64,000 nucleotides of DNA from JAFIHK01 sp041441455. Lineage in GTDB: Bacteria > Bacteroidota > Bacteroidia > Bacteroidales > UBA932. The notes under the pieces are model-generated. The model was given only the letters and a program-made list of their open reading frames with translations. It ran no database searches and was not told the origin of the DNA. This document shows, piece after piece, positions 52,398-62,760 of the stretch (position 1 is its first letter; each line of letters begins with the position of its first letter). Both the position numbers and the translations under genes were made by a program. Where the stretch lies: the NCBI GenBank assembly GCA_041441455.1, contig JASDTB010000045.1, positions 1 to 64,000 of the forward strand, given 5' to 3'.

Positions 52398-53933
52398 ATG
52401 GAAATAGTTTTATCAATCCTGCTCCCGGCCATATTAAGTTTCGGAATAGCATATTATATCACCACAAACATTGTACTAAAGAAAAAGCGAGAAGAGATAA
52501 TCAAATGCGCTGAACAAGATGGAGAAAATATCAAGAAGGAGAAGATTTTCCAAGCCAAAGAGAAATTTTTACAATTAAAGTCAGAACACGAACAACAAAT
52601 ATTAGAGAAAAACAATGTAGTTATTCAAGCTGAAAACAGAATTAAGCAAAAAGAACTTATTGTTAATCAACAAAATTCAGAATTACAAAAGAAACAAAAA
52701 GAGGTTGATTCTATTCGTGAAAATCTTAAAAACCAATTAGAACTGCTTGATAAAAAAAGCGAAGAGTACGAAAAACTCAAGCACGAAGCAATTCAAAAAA
52801 TAGAAAATATTGCAGGAATGTCTGCTGTTGACGCTAAAAATCAATTAGTTGAAACAATGAAAGCCGAAGCCAAAACACAAGCAATGTCATACATTAGTGA
52901 GGTGATGGATGAAGCACGACTAACTGCAAGTAAAGAGGCTAAAAGAATAGTTATCAACACTATTCAAAGAATTGCTCCAGAAACTGCAATTGAAAATGCG
53001 GTAACTGTATTTAACATAGAGAGTGACGAAATCAAAGGAAGAATTATCGGACGTGAAGGTCGTAACATCAGAGCCCTGGAGGCAGCTACAGGAGTCGAGA
53101 TAGTTGTAGACGATACACCTGAGGCAATTCTTCTTTCTGCTTTTGACCCTGTAAGAAGAGAGGTTGCAAGACTTGCTCTTCATCAGTTAGTAACTGACGG
53201 CCGTATTCACCCAGCACGTATCGAAGAGGTTGTTGCTAAGGTTCAAAAACAGCTCGAAGACGAGATTATGGAAACTGGTAAGAGAACTTGTATCGACTTG
53301 GGAATACATGGTCTTCATGCTGAGTTAATCCGTTTAATTGGTCGAATGAAATATCGTTCTTCTTATGGTCAAAACCTTCTTCAACACTCAAGAGAGGTTG
53401 CCAATATCTGTGCAACTATGGCTTCTGAATTAGGTTTGAATCCAAAAACAGCTAAAAGAGCTGGTTTACTCCATGATATTGGAAAAGTTTCTGACGAGGA
53501 TCCAGAATTACCACATGCTATTCTTGGTATGAAACTAGCCGAGAAATATAAAGAGAAACCTGAAATTTGCAATGCAATTGGTGCTCACCACGAAGAGGTA
53601 GAGATGACATCTTTAATATCTCCATTGGTTCTTGTAAGTGACGCGATATCTGGTGCTAGACCTGGTGCTAGAAGAGAGGTTATAGAGTCATATATCAAAC
53701 GTCTTAAAGAGATGGAAGATCTTGCTCAATCTTATCCAGGAGTTACAAAAACATATGCAATCCAAGCTGGTAGAGAGCTTAGAGTAATTGTTGGCAGTGA
53801 ACAGGTTTCGGATCAAGATTCTGAGAAACTTTCATTAGATATAGCTAAAAAGATTCAGGATGAAATGGTTTACCCTGGTCAAGTTAAGATTACTGTAATT
53901 AGAGAGACAAGGTCAGTAAGCTTTGCTAAATAA
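52398..53933 (+). CDS. rny: Ribonuclease Y
   Basis: Membrane-anchored endoribonuclease starting mRNA decay. The 511 residues are normal. The N-terminal membrane helix (about 3-22) is followed by a long charged coiled coil (about 30-200). The KH domain has [19 protein letters not shown], and the HD phosphohydrolase domain has [23 protein letters not shown] and [10 protein letters not shown] (His-Asp metal ligands). It follows the structured RNA by 36 bp; read-through past its terminator, or an unseen promoter, must supply transcription. Confidence 0.96.
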   Translation: MEIVLSILLPAILSFGIAYYITTNIVLKKKREEIIKCAEQDGENIKKEKIFQAKEKFLQLKSEHEQQILEKNNVVIQAENRIKQKELIVNQQNSELQKKQKEVDSIRENLKNQLELLDKKSEEYEKLKHEAIQKIENIAGMSAVDAKNQLVETMKAEAKTQAMSYISEVMDEARLTASKEAKRIVINTIQRIAPETAIENAVTVFNIESDEIKGRIIGREGRNIRALEAATGVEIVVDDTPEAILLSAFDPVRREVARLALHQLVTDGRIHPARIEEVVAKVQKQLEDEIMETGKRTCIDLGIHGLHAELIRLIGRMKYRSSYGQNLLQHSREVANICATMASELGLNPKTAKRAGLLHDIGKVSDEDPELPHAILGMKLAEKYKEKPEICNAIGAHHEEVEMTSLISPLVLVSDAISGARPGARREVIESYIKRLKEMEDLAQSYPGVTKTYAIQAGRELRVIVGSEQVSDQDSEKLSLDIAKKIQDEMVYPGQVKITVIRETRSVSFAK

Positions 53934-54004
53934 GGAGAGCCTTATCTTTAAAAAAGGTATTCATTTTAAATTGTACTTTAGTTTCATCTAGAAACTTTAA
54001 AATA

Positions 54005-54052
54005 AAACAAGCCCGAAAAGTTGAATTAAATCACTTTTCGGGCTTGTTTTTT
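54005..54052. terminator. Bidirectional terminator between rny and guaC
   Basis: AAAACAAGCCCGAAAAGT pairs with ACTTTTCGGGCTTGTTTT, a long perfect stem, flanked by A- and T-runs. It serves rny (+) and guaC (-). The rest of the 163-bp gap holds nothing recognisable. Confidence 0.92.
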
Positions 54053-54096
54053 AAGGCATATTTTATTACAAATACAATTTCTAAACCTATTAATAT

Positions 54097-55134
54097 TTAT
54101 TTATAGATCTGATTCTCTTGCTCTGCTACTCGTATAAATGTTGTTCTTTTTGAAAGTTCCTTTAATTGTGATGCTCCAACATATGTACATGTGCTCCTTA
54201 TACCACCTAGTATATCGAGAACTGTGTCATCTACTTTGCCTTTATATGTTACATGGACAGTCTTTCCCTCACTTGCTCTGTATTCAGCAACACCTCCTGA
54301 GTGTTTTTTCATTGCAGTTGCACTGCTCATTCCATAAAACATTTTATACTTTTCTCCATTTTTCTCAACGATCTCTCCCCCACTCTCATCATGACCAGCC
54401 AACATTCCTCCAAGCATTACAAAGTCTGCACCTGCACCAAAAGCTTTTGCTACATCTCCCGGAGTTGTACATCCACCATCGCTTACAATTAATCCACCTA
54501 ATCCATGGGCAGCATCAGCACACTCTATAATTGCAGAAAGTTGAGGATAGCCAACACCAGTTTTAACACGTGTAGTACAAACAGATCCTGGGCCTATTCC
54601 TACTTTTATAATGTCTGCACCAGCTAATAGTAACTCTTCAACCATCTCGCCTGTAACTACGTTTCCTGCGATGATTATTTTATCATTAAACTTCTTTCTT
54701 GTCCTTTTTACAAATTCCACAAAGTGTTCCGAATAACCATTTGCAACGTCTATACATATGAATTTAAGTTTAGAATTCAATTCAAAAATCTGAGATATTT
54801 TTTCAAAATCGGCGTTTCCAGTACCAGTACTTACGGCTATATGGTTCTCAATTCCTTCTGGTGCTTTATGTAAGAAATCACGCCATTCATCAATTGTATA
54901 ATGTTTATGAATTGCCGTAAACATTTCGTGTTTGAATAAAGCTAATGCCATTTGAAAAGTGCCAACAGTATCCATATTTGCTGCCATTACAGGTACTCCC
55001 GACCACTCAGTTTTCGTATGTAGCATCTTAAATGTTCTTTGCAATTTTACTTGTGAACGACTTTTAAGAGTTGATCTTTTTGGTCTGAACATCACATCTT
55101 TAAATCCGAGTTTGATATCGTACTCTATTCTCAT
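54097..55134 (-). CDS. guaC: GMP reductase
   Basis: Reduces GMP to IMP with NADPH, balancing purine pools. The 345 residues start with the GuaC-specific [19 protein letters not shown], where IMP dehydrogenases would have CBS domains; none are present. The catalytic cysteine is in [45 protein letters not shown] and [12 protein letters not shown] are conserved. The protein resembles the animal/E. coli type. It stands alone with a full promoter. Confidence 0.95.
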   Translation of the reverse strand: MRIEYDIKLGFKDVMFRPKRSTLKSRSQVKLQRTFKMLHTKTEWSGVPVMAANMDTVGTFQMALALFKHEMFTAIHKHYTIDEWRDFLHKAPEGIENHIAVSTGTGNADFEKISQIFELNSKLKFICIDVANGYSEHFVEFVKRTRKKFNDKIIIAGNVVTGEMVEELLLAGADIIKVGIGPGSVCTTRVKTGVGYPQLSAIIECADAAHGLGGLIVSDGGCTTPGDVAKAFGAGADFVMLGGMLAGHDESGGEIVEKNGEKYKMFYGMSSATAMKKHSGGVAEYRASEGKTVHVTYKGKVDDTVLDILGGIRSTCTYVGASQLKELSKRTTFIRVAEQENQIYK

Positions 55135-55147
55135 GCTTTTTTTTCTT

Positions 55148-55177
55148 CAAAGATAGCGATTAAATATTTTAAACCAA
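55148..55177 (-). promoter_or_regulatory. Promoter for guaC
   Basis: On the minus strand TTG (55175-55177), 19-bp spacer, TATCTTTG (55148-55155). The box ends 13 bp before the ATG. Confidence 0.65.
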
Positions 55178-55224
55178 TTGTTGCAAATGGAGTCTATCTT
55201 GTAAACTAATTATAGATAACCAAA

Positions 55225-55956
55225 ATGAAAAAACTACTTTTGATTTTGGCAGTAATTTTATCTGCCAGTACCTTTTCAACTGTGAACGCTCAGACAAAAG
55301 AGCAAGATGCAGAAATCACCTCTGACGTTCCTGCTTTAAAGTCATTTCACAGAATTATTTTCCCAATGTGGCACAAAGCTTACCCAGCTAAAGATGTTGA
55401 GATGCTTAAAGGATTTATTCCTCAGATCAAAGCAAACATGGAAAAGATCAATGCTACAAAGCTTCCTGGTATATTGAGAGAGAAAGAGGCTAAATGGAAC
55501 TCAGAACTTGTAAAATTTAATGCAACAGCTGCTGACTATTACAAAGCTTGTGAAGAGAATAATTCAGAGGCAATATTAAAAGCTGCTGAAGAGTTTCACA
55601 GAGCTTATGAAGCTATGAATAGAGCTGTAAAACCATTTGTTAAAGAGATGGATGAGTACCACCAAACTCTTTATGTAATCTACCATAAGTATTTGACTGA
55701 CAAAGATTATGCATCAATGTTAGCTGTTTCAGAAAAATTTGTTGCTCAAGCAGATGCGATGACTAAAGCTCAAAAAGATCGTTTAGACAAGAGATTAAAA
55801 GACAAAGCTCCTAAGTATTATGATCTTTCTCAACAACTTAAAGAAGCTACAGAGAAATTTGCTACAGAACTAAAAGGCGACAACGCTAAGAATAAAGAGG
55901 CTGCGCTTGAAAAAGTACACAACATCTACAAAAAATTAGAGGTTGTTTTTGAATAG
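55225..55956 (+). CDS. Secreted helical protein with duplicated His-x7-His motif, function unknown
   Basis: A 243-residue exported protein (signal peptide about 1-22, ending VNAQ). The mature part appears nearly all helical and has two similar halves offset by 104 residues. The first has FHRIIFPMWHKAY (H42, H50) and later EEFHRAYEAM (H125). The second has YHQTLYVIYHKYL (H146, H154) and EKVHNIYKKL (H232). The His-to-His spacing of 8 is identical and the third His follows 75 or 78 residues later. This suggests two tandem helical bundles, perhaps binding metal or heme; there is no CxxCH motif. Monocistronic, with a strong terminator. I recognise no named family. Confidence 0.8.
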   Translation: MKKLLLILAVILSASTFSTVNAQTKEQDAEITSDVPALKSFHRIIFPMWHKAYPAKDVEMLKGFIPQIKANMEKINATKLPGILREKEAKWNSELVKFNATAADYYKACEENNSEAILKAAEEFHRAYEAMNRAVKPFVKEMDEYHQTLYVIYHKYLTDKDYASMLAVSEKFVAQADAMTKAQKDRLDKRLKDKAPKYYDLSQQLKEATEKFATELKGDNAKNKEAALEKVHNIYKKLEVVFE

Positions 55957-55977
55957 TTAATGTTTTGTTTATACACT

Positions 55978-56018
55978 GAGCGGCTATAGGTATTTTCCAC
56001 CTTAGCCGCTCTTTTTTT
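55978..56018 (+). terminator. Intrinsic terminator after the duplicated-His protein
   Basis: GAGCGGCTA pairs with TAGCCGCTC, plus an inner AGG/CCT, followed by TTTTTTT. Confidence 0.92.
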
Positions 56019-56030
56019 GCATTTATTTAG

Positions 56031-56038
56031 TAGTTTTG
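56031..56038 (+). promoter_or_regulatory. -7 box directly before sua5
   Basis: TAGTTTTG followed by CAGC and the ATG at 56043. Only 4 bp separate the box from the start codon, predicting a leaderless transcript. No good -33 box is seen. Confidence 0.45.
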
Positions 56039-56042
56039 CAGC

Positions 56043-57008
56043 ATGATTAGTAAAGATATTAATAAGGCCTCTGAGATAATAAGAGGTGGTGGGTTGGTTG
56101 CTTTTCCAACAGAGACGGTTTATGGACTTGGAGCAAATGCTCTTGATAGTAATGCTGTTGCAAAGATTTTCGAAGCCAAAGAGAGACCTACCTTTGATCC
56201 ATTAATCGTTCATATCGCAAAAATTGAGGACATTAGTAGATTGTCAATCCAAAAGAGTACTTATATTAATGTATTAGCGGAAAATTTTTGGCCTGGGCCT
56301 TTAACAATAGTGCTTGAAAAGAGTGGTCTTGTTCCAGATTTAGTCACATCAGGTTTAAATACTGTTGGCATAAGAATGCCAGATAATCCAATTGCTCTTG
56401 AGTTAATTAACAAGTCAGGATGCCCTATTGCTGCACCAAGTGCTAATAAGTTCGGAAGAATTAGCCCCACAAAGGCAGAACATGTTCATAAGCAACTACC
56501 TTTTTTAGAGTGTATATTAGATGGAGGGGGAACAAAAATTGGAATAGAATCTACTGTTATTAGACTTCATGATGACGGTTTCCAAATTCTTAGAAATGGC
56601 TTTATAACTGAATCAGATTTAATCAAACATGTTCCTAAGTCAAATAAGACTGACGTTAATGAGGTAGAACTTGCCTCTCCAGGACTATTAAAATCTCACT
56701 ATAGCCCAGAAAAACCTGTTTATATCAAAGGAAATATCCCTGTTGAGATTGATTATTCAAAAGCAGCTTACCTTTCGTTTTATGGCGAAGAGACAAACAA
56801 ATATAAGTTAGTTGAATATTTGTCAAAGAATCAAAATTTGACTGAAGCAGCTGCAAATTTATTCACAGCTCTTCATACTTTGGAAGATAGTGATTGTGAG
56901 TATATTATTGCAGATCAAGTTCCTATGATTGGTATTGGAAAAGCAATAATGGATCGTCTGTCGAAAGCCTCTTATAGATTCTTAAATAGTAGTTTAAAAT
57001 CCGTTTGA
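56043..57008 (+). CDS. sua5: L-threonylcarbamoyladenylate synthase (YrdC-Sua5 type)
   Basis: Makes threonylcarbamoyl-AMP from threonine, bicarbonate and ATP for t6A37 tRNA modification. The 321 residues have a YrdC domain (about 1-200: GLVAFPTETVYGLGANA, KERPTFDPLIVHI, CPIAAPSANKFGRISPT) and a Sua5 C-terminal domain (about 225-321) joined by a linker containing the substrate-gating region SPGLLKSHYSPEKP. The final 37 bp overlap the convergent nucleotidase gene. Confidence 0.94.
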   Translation: MISKDINKASEIIRGGGLVAFPTETVYGLGANALDSNAVAKIFEAKERPTFDPLIVHIAKIEDISRLSIQKSTYINVLAENFWPGPLTIVLEKSGLVPDLVTSGLNTVGIRMPDNPIALELINKSGCPIAAPSANKFGRISPTKAEHVHKQLPFLECILDGGGTKIGIESTVIRLHDDGFQILRNGFITESDLIKHVPKSNKTDVNEVELASPGLLKSHYSPEKPVYIKGNIPVEIDYSKAAYLSFYGEETNKYKLVEYLSKNQNLTEAAANLFTALHTLEDSDCEYIIADQVPMIGIGKAIMDRLSKASYRFLNSSLKSV

Positions 57009-58711
57009 ATTAGTTGTTTTGCTTTTTTTTCTGGAACAAATTTCCATGAATTTATAGTCTCTAGTTCAACTTGTGGATGCTTTTTAAAATATTGGTAAAC
57101 AAGTTCTCTTATATCAGACATTCTTTCAATCACTCTTTGAGTTCGCTCATTAGAATCTAATCCGGCTCCTTTTTCTAATAGATCACCACCTCCATTTGCT
57201 CTATAAGATGAGATTGCAACCTTATATGTTTTCTTTAAATCAAATGATTCACCGTTGCTCATCGATTTGATATTAATCATCTCCCCTTTCGGCTTATTAA
57301 TATTTACTTCATAAATAATTCCTGCTGCAGAATCGAAACTAAAGAAATAATGTTCAAATTGATATTTCTTCCTTTCAATATTGTATTTTATTCTGAATAA
57401 CCTCTTTGAGTTTGGTTTTACTGGTGCTAAAATCCACTGGTCGTAAGACAGTTCAAGATAGTTTTTAATCTCTTGTCCAGTAAGCTCCATTACATATAAT
57501 TGGTTTTCGAAAGGATAGAGATTCATTAAATCTTGAAAATTCAAATCACCTTTGTTTATTTTTACATCAAAATTTAAAGGAGAGGCAAAAGAAATATCTG
57601 CTTTTGTAGTTTCTAACTGAATTTTATGAATTAAATCAATGTAAAGAGAAGGTCCGGCAAAAGCATCTCTTGAATAGATATCCTTAGTAATAGATCCAAT
57701 TTTCTTATTAGTAAACTCCCTTACTTTTGAATATTTAGCCCTAAATTGTTGATTAAAATCTGAATCTGCAGGTAATCCCGACATATTTACAACGGTTCCC
57801 AATATGCTTTTATCTACAACTTTATCATTTTCTATTGATATAGTTATTTTAACATGCGAAATGTTTTGTGCTCTATTGCCTGCCTCAATAACTAAGACAC
57901 TATCCTCTCCATTGTAAACTTTTTTATTAAAAACTTTATGGTCGTGAGCGGCAAACACAACATCAATTCCTTTTATCTTAGAGGCTGTGTACAATGCGGG
58001 ATCTTCTATATTTGGATCTGATTCTATTCCAATACCCGCATGCATAGCAACTACAATAATATGAGGTTTTTCGTTTTGATTAATATAATTAACCCAATAC
58101 GATGTTGTTTCTGGTATTTTTTTGAATTCCATACCTTTCCATAAGCTTGGAGTAAGCCAACTTGGAATATTTGGATTTGTCAGCCCAATTACTGCAATCC
58201 TTATACCTTCGCGAATAATAATTGTGTATGGTAAAAAGTAAGGTTTTCCATTGTCTGTTCGGATCGCATTAGCAGCTAAATATGGAGCTGAAAGTTCATT
58301 TTTTAATTTATTATATACTTTACCACCCGTTTCAATATCGTGATTCCCAACAACTACAGCATCATATTTCAAATATTCAACAATCTCTGTAAGAATATGT
58401 CTTCCTGTAGTGTCTATATAGTTATAAAAGAAACTCGCATTATCTCCTTGAAGGTTATCTCCTAGTTCTAGTAAAATCGGATCAATTTTAGCATTAGCTC
58501 TCTCATTTTTCAGGTATTTTGAGACTATTGATAGTGAACTTTGGTTAACTCCTTTGTCTATATATGTGGAATCAAAAAATCGTCCATGAAGATCGTTTGT
58601 CGCATAAATATTAATCACATGCTTTCCATCTTTAGGACTTATAGGCTTTGCAACTACTAAAAATGGCAAAAACAAAACTATTAAAACTAATATTGATTTA
58701 TTGAATTGCAT
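56972..58711 (-). CDS. Secreted bifunctional metallophosphatase / 5'-nucleotidase (UshA-like)
   Basis: Periplasmic nucleotidase of 579 residues with a signal peptide (about 1-21, ending VVAKP). The calcineurin-like domain has YATNDLHGRFF, ELGDNLQGDNASFF, VVGNHDIETG, VAMHAG and AAHDHKVF metal motifs. The C-terminal 5'-nucleotidase domain (about 340-560) contains NGGGD, the substrate-specificity loop SYRANGGGDLL. It liberates nucleosides from extracellular nucleotides. It lies 27 bp after the omega-amidase-like gene and shares its transcript. Its 3' end overlaps sua5. Confidence 0.92.
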   Translation of the reverse strand: MQFNKSILVLIVLFLPFLVVAKPISPKDGKHVINIYATNDLHGRFFDSTYIDKGVNQSSLSIVSKYLKNERANAKIDPILLELGDNLQGDNASFFYNYIDTTGRHILTEIVEYLKYDAVVVGNHDIETGGKVYNKLKNELSAPYLAANAIRTDNGKPYFLPYTIIIREGIRIAVIGLTNPNIPSWLTPSLWKGMEFKKIPETTSYWVNYINQNEKPHIIVVAMHAGIGIESDPNIEDPALYTASKIKGIDVVFAAHDHKVFNKKVYNGEDSVLVIEAGNRAQNISHVKITISIENDKVVDKSILGTVVNMSGLPADSDFNQQFRAKYSKVREFTNKKIGSITKDIYSRDAFAGPSLYIDLIHKIQLETTKADISFASPLNFDVKINKGDLNFQDLMNLYPFENQLYVMELTGQEIKNYLELSYDQWILAPVKPNSKRLFRIKYNIERKKYQFEHYFFSFDSAAGIIYEVNINKPKGEMINIKSMSNGESFDLKKTYKVAISSYRANGGGDLLEKGAGLDSNERTQRVIERMSDIRELVYQYFKKHPQVELETINSWKFVPEKKAKQLIQTDFKLLFKNL

Positions 58712-58738
58712 ATAATTGTGGGGATTGTGAAATTAAAT

Positions 58739-59506
58739 TTACTCAAAATAAAATTTATCAGCATCTTTCCAAACTGGAAACTTTTCTCGAAAATGTGTCA
58801 ATTTATCTTTGTCGATAGTTAATACACTATATGACTCTTCAGACCCTAATTTAAATATTGTATTTCCTTTGAAGTCTACAGCAATTGAATTGCCATTATA
58901 AGAATTAGATGGCTCATTTCCAGTTCTATTGACAAAAATTGCATAGGATTGATTTTCAATAGCTCTTGCTTTAGTAAGAGGCTCTGTTACAGATATTCTA
59001 GAGGATGGCCAACATGATATATTAATTAAAACATCATAATTATTTTCAACAATTCTTGACCATACTGGAAATCTTAGATCATAACATATCTGGATTTTTA
59101 TCTTTAAATCTAGATAGTCAACAATTGTTTGAGATGTCCCAGCTTTAAAAAAAGAGTCTTCACCACCATATGAAAAGAGGTGCTTTTTATCGTAATATCT
59201 AATAAATTCTTCTGTTACAAAATATGCACGATTGTAAATCTTTTCGTTTTCCATTATTGGAATGGAGCCAATAATTGCACATCTATACTTGTTGGCATTT
59301 TGCTTTAAGAATGATAGTGATTCTCCCTCTTCTGTCTCTGCAAGAGAGACATTCATAGAAAATCCAAACGAAAAAAATTCAGGAAGGACTATAAGATCCA
59401 CTCCTGAATTTTCAGTAAATATCTTTTGAAAAATAGTTTCGTATTTTTCAAAATTTAAATCTTTGTTTTCCCAGATTATGTCTGGTTGTATTATAGCTAT
59501 CTTCAT
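58739..59506 (-). CDS. Carbon-nitrogen hydrolase, omega-amidase-like
   Basis: Nitrilase-superfamily amidase of 255 residues. The catalytic triad is Glu in VLPEFFSFGF, Lys in YYDKKHLFSYGGE and Cys in QICYDLRFPVWSR, the last being the hallmark of the YafV/Nit2 omega-amidase branch, which hydrolyses alpha-ketoglutaramate or ketosuccinamate. No signal peptide, so cytoplasmic. It has its own promoter, lying partly in the tail of the upstream glycosidase gene. Confidence 0.88.
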   Translation of the reverse strand: MKIAIIQPDIIWENKDLNFEKYETIFQKIFTENSGVDLIVLPEFFSFGFSMNVSLAETEEGESLSFLKQNANKYRCAIIGSIPIMENEKIYNRAYFVTEEFIRYYDKKHLFSYGGEDSFFKAGTSQTIVDYLDLKIKIQICYDLRFPVWSRIVENNYDVLINISCWPSSRISVTEPLTKARAIENQSYAIFVNRTGNEPSNSYNGNSIAVDFKGNTIFKLGSEESYSVLTIDKDKLTHFREKFPVWKDADKFYFE

Positions 59507-59523
59507 ATTTACACTCGTAAACG

Positions 59524-59552
59524 CAAAGATAGTATTTGATTTTCTATTTCAA
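59524..59552 (-). promoter_or_regulatory. Promoter for the amidase-nucleotidase pair
   Basis: On the minus strand TTG (59550-59552, inside the upstream coding region), 18-bp spacer and TATCTTTG (59524-59531). The ATG follows 17 bp later. Confidence 0.6.
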
Positions 59553-61391
59553 CTCAACTATCATTGACGTTTGACCAGGGATTTCAAATTTTTCATCAAA
59601 TTTTATCTCTTTTTCAGAAATAATATCGATTCCTCCTTTGAAGTTTTTGATATTTTCCTTGTATCTACTCCAATCAATTGTTATTGGTTTAACATTATTG
59701 TTGATAATTGTCATTACTGTCTCACCTGTATTGTATCTGAAGTATACATAAACATTATCAATTGGCCAATAGTGAGTAAGCTTTCCATCGTGAATTACTT
59801 TAGAAGTTTTTCTCCATCCAAATACTTTTCTTGTATGGTTAAGAATATCATTTTCTATATTAGATAAATTCTCTCCTTTAAATACATTTTTAGCGTCACC
59901 ATCCCAACCACCTGGCATATCCATTCTCTCTTGGCCATGTCCTAGAACTCCATCCTTGGTTGCCATCATGATCTCAGTACCATAATATAGTTGCGGAATG
60001 CCTCGCATTGTCGCTAAAAGTGATAGTATCATCTTTAATTTTGAAGGGTTCTTTTTGATCAATTCAGAGATTCTGTTTGTATCGTGATTATCAGCAAAGA
60101 TCATTAATGAATACGGATTTTTATAAATATAATCTAGTGCTAATACTCTATGAATTTTAAACATTCCCTCTCCCCAATTAGGATTTTCATCTTTCAAAAA
60201 AGCTTCGAAAATCATGTCTTGCATCCAAAAATCCATTACATGAGTTAACTTGCTATCATATCCGTCTTTATTTTTATTTCCACCTTCCCAATAGGCAATT
60301 TCTTGTGGGGAGTGATACCAACACTCTCCAACAATACTAATCCATGGATATTCGTTTCGAATTCCATTCATAATTTTAGCAATTTGATATTTATCGCTGT
60401 ATGGATAAGTATCAACTCTAATCCCAGAAATTCCCGACCATTCAACCCACCAAATCATATTTTGAATGAAATATGTAACAAGCTGTTCATTCTTTAGATT
60501 CATATCAGGCATTGACGTGTCAAACCACCCTTTTATTAATAAATCTTTGTCAGCTTCAGCAGCATGAATATCAGCATGCCCTGTCATTGCAAAGTTTGAC
60601 TGGGTATATTTTGGAAATGTATTGATCCAATCTTTAAACGGAGGATCATTAACCCACCAATGACTTAATCCGCAGTGATTTGGAATAAAATCTTGTATAA
60701 TTTTAATCCCTCTTTTGGCTGCTTCATCTACATATTTTTTGTACAATTCGTTTGTTCCATATCTTGGATCAATTTTATAATAGTCTGAACATGCGTATCC
60801 ATGATATGATACTTTTGGCTCGTTATCTTCTAAAAGAGGTGTAGACCATATTGCAGTAACACCTAAAGAAGATATGTAGTCCAAAGAGTTAATTATCCCT
60901 TGTAAATCTCCTCCATGTCTTCCTAAAATATCAGATCTATTTGACTTGTCTGGATAACCATTAACATTATCATTCTTAACATCTCCATTAGCAAATCTAT
61001 CTGGCATGAGAAGATAAATCATGTCTGAACTATCGAAGCTTGTTCTTTTCTTCGAACTCTTTCTGCCTTCAATCTTGTATTTAAAGGATACAACTTTCCC
61101 CTTTCCATTCTTAAGAACAAATTCATATTCACCTGTCGATAATCCATTATCAAATTTTACATCAGCAAAAACATAATTTGGATTATCGCCATTTTTCACA
61201 TTTAACACCTTTATTCGAGAATCTTTAGCTGTTAATGTTGAATTGTGAAGATCCTCTCCGTATATCATTATACGAAGAGGATGTTTCATACCTGTCCACC
61301 ATGATGGTGGTTCAACTCTGTTTATCATCTGTGAAAACAGAATATTAATAGTAAATAAAAGGGAAATCGATAAAAATATCTTCTTTCTCAT
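59544..61391 (-). CDS. GH13 cyclomaltodextrinase/neopullulanase-type alpha-glycosidase (SusA-like), secreted
   Basis: Exported GH13 enzyme of 615 residues with a signal peptide (about 1-20). An N-terminal Ig-like domain (about 20-120) precedes the (beta/alpha)8 barrel. Conserved regions: DFIPNHCG (I), GIRVDTYPY with the nucleophile Asp (II), VGECWYHS with the acid/base Glu (III), FADNHDTNR (IV). The C-terminal beta domain completes it. The domain order matches cyclomaltodextrinase/neopullulanase and Bacteroides SusA. It lies third in a minus-strand series of GH13 genes (11-bp gap upstream), consistent with starch or glycogen breakdown in the periplasm. Confidence 0.93.
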   Translation of the reverse strand: MRKKIFLSISLLFTINILFSQMINRVEPPSWWTGMKHPLRIMIYGEDLHNSTLTAKDSRIKVLNVKNGDNPNYVFADVKFDNGLSTGEYEFVLKNGKGKVVSFKYKIEGRKSSKKRTSFDSSDMIYLLMPDRFANGDVKNDNVNGYPDKSNRSDILGRHGGDLQGIINSLDYISSLGVTAIWSTPLLEDNEPKVSYHGYACSDYYKIDPRYGTNELYKKYVDEAAKRGIKIIQDFIPNHCGLSHWWVNDPPFKDWINTFPKYTQSNFAMTGHADIHAAEADKDLLIKGWFDTSMPDMNLKNEQLVTYFIQNMIWWVEWSGISGIRVDTYPYSDKYQIAKIMNGIRNEYPWISIVGECWYHSPQEIAYWEGGNKNKDGYDSKLTHVMDFWMQDMIFEAFLKDENPNWGEGMFKIHRVLALDYIYKNPYSLMIFADNHDTNRISELIKKNPSKLKMILSLLATMRGIPQLYYGTEIMMATKDGVLGHGQERMDMPGGWDGDAKNVFKGENLSNIENDILNHTRKVFGWRKTSKVIHDGKLTHYWPIDNVYVYFRYNTGETVMTIINNNVKPITIDWSRYKENIKNFKGGIDIISEKEIKFDEKFEIPGQTSMIVELK

Positions 61392-61402
61392 TATTTGTTT
61401 TA

Positions 61403-62755
61403 TTATTTCTTGAAGTAAATTTTATAGTCTCTTGGTAATAGTTTAAATTCACCACTATTAGTAAGTTGTACTGTTGTTGTATCCATAAATGAATTATAAG
61501 TTCCTGCCTCTAATCCTTTTTCAACCTTTATAGTTAATGTATCAGTTGAGAAATTAAAGATAGAGATAACAGAGTTAGAACCGCTCTTTCTTTGCATTAC
61601 ATATACAGATGATGGCTTATCTGTATTAATCTCTTCGAAGTTGTAATTATCAGGAGCATTTAAGACAGGGTTCTCTTTTCTTAATTTATATAATTCTTGA
61701 TATAACTTTGTATAGCTTGTATCTCTCTTCCAATCTATTGAATCCTTTTCAAAGAATAGTAATCTTCTATTAAATCCAGCCTCTTGACCGTTATAAATCA
61801 AAGGAATTCCTGGAGCGACATATGTAAATACAGCCATTTGTTTTGCATATTCTCCCATTCTTTCATGCTCAGAACCCTTCCAGCTATTTTCATCATGATT
61901 TGAGGTAAAATTGAAAGGAATTGTATTTGACGGGAATCTTTTTACTGACTCTGTAAAGTATTTTCTTAATGTATCAGCAGTTGCTTTTCCTTGTGCAATA
62001 TTATTCATTATATGATGTAGATGCCAAGCATAATATGCGTTGAAAGCATTTTTCTGTAATTCTGGATTTTCAGCTTCAGCTAACATAAAGACATCGTTTT
62101 TAACTTTTTTGATCTCCGAAAATGCATCTTCCCAAAAATCTACAGGTACATGTTCTGCAACATCGCATCTGAATCCATCTATATTTGCCTCTTTAATCCA
62201 GAATATCATGGCCTCTTTCATCGCACTTCTCATCTCTTTGTTGTCGTAATTCAATTTTGCTACGTCAGTCCAATCAAATGGTGCGACAGGATTAGTTCCT
62301 GTTGAATCCATAACATACCACTCTTTATTATTAATCCATGCAGCATCTCTAGAAGTGTGGTTTGCAACCCAATCAATGATTACTTTCATTCCTAACTCGT
62401 GTGCTTTTGCAACAAGGCTCTTGAAATCATCTATAGTTCCAAATTCAGGATTTACTGCTTTGTAATCTTTTACAGAGTAGTAACTACCAAGAGACCCTTT
62501 TCTTGCTTCAACTCCAATTGGTGTTATAGGCATAAACCAAAGAACGTCAACTCCAAGTGATTTTAATCTTGGAAGCTCTTTTTCTACTGAAGTGAATTTT
62601 CCATCAACAGAGAATTGTCTTGTATTTACTTCATAAATTACTGCATTTTTAATCCATTCAGGATGTTCTACAGTAGAAATCAACTTCTTTTCTCCGCTAC
62701 AAGAAATCATTAGTAGCGAGAGGAAAACCGTGAAAAATAAGGCAATTTTCTTCAT
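61403..62755 (-). CDS. GH13 alpha-amylase-family lipoprotein
   Basis: A 450-residue GH13 enzyme with a lipobox MISC (Cys about 19), so lipid-anchored. Conserved regions: DWVANHTS (I), GFRCDVAEHVP (II, nucleophile Asp), MLAEAENPEL (III, Glu), FTSNHDENSW (IV). The length without N- or C-terminal carbohydrate modules suits a compact alpha-amylase acting on oligosaccharides at the outer membrane. It lies 5 bp downstream of the partial GH13 gene, and the three are one operon. Confidence 0.92.
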   Translation of the reverse strand: MKKIALFFTVFLSLLMISCSGEKKLISTVEHPEWIKNAVIYEVNTRQFSVDGKFTSVEKELPRLKSLGVDVLWFMPITPIGVEARKGSLGSYYSVKDYKAVNPEFGTIDDFKSLVAKAHELGMKVIIDWVANHTSRDAAWINNKEWYVMDSTGTNPVAPFDWTDVAKLNYDNKEMRSAMKEAMIFWIKEANIDGFRCDVAEHVPVDFWEDAFSEIKKVKNDVFMLAEAENPELQKNAFNAYYAWHLHHIMNNIAQGKATADTLRKYFTESVKRFPSNTIPFNFTSNHDENSWKGSEHERMGEYAKQMAVFTYVAPGIPLIYNGQEAGFNRRLLFFEKDSIDWKRDTSYTKLYQELYKLRKENPVLNAPDNYNFEEINTDKPSSVYVMQRKSGSNSVISIFNFSTDTLTIKVEKGLEAGTYNSFMDTTTVQLTNSGEFKLLPRDYKIYFKK

Positions 62756-62760
62756 ATAAT

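Noticed and set aside
54138..54530. 130-codon plus-strand ORF antisense to guaC
   Set aside because: His/Leu-rich composition typical of a shadow frame of the well-supported GMP reductase gene.
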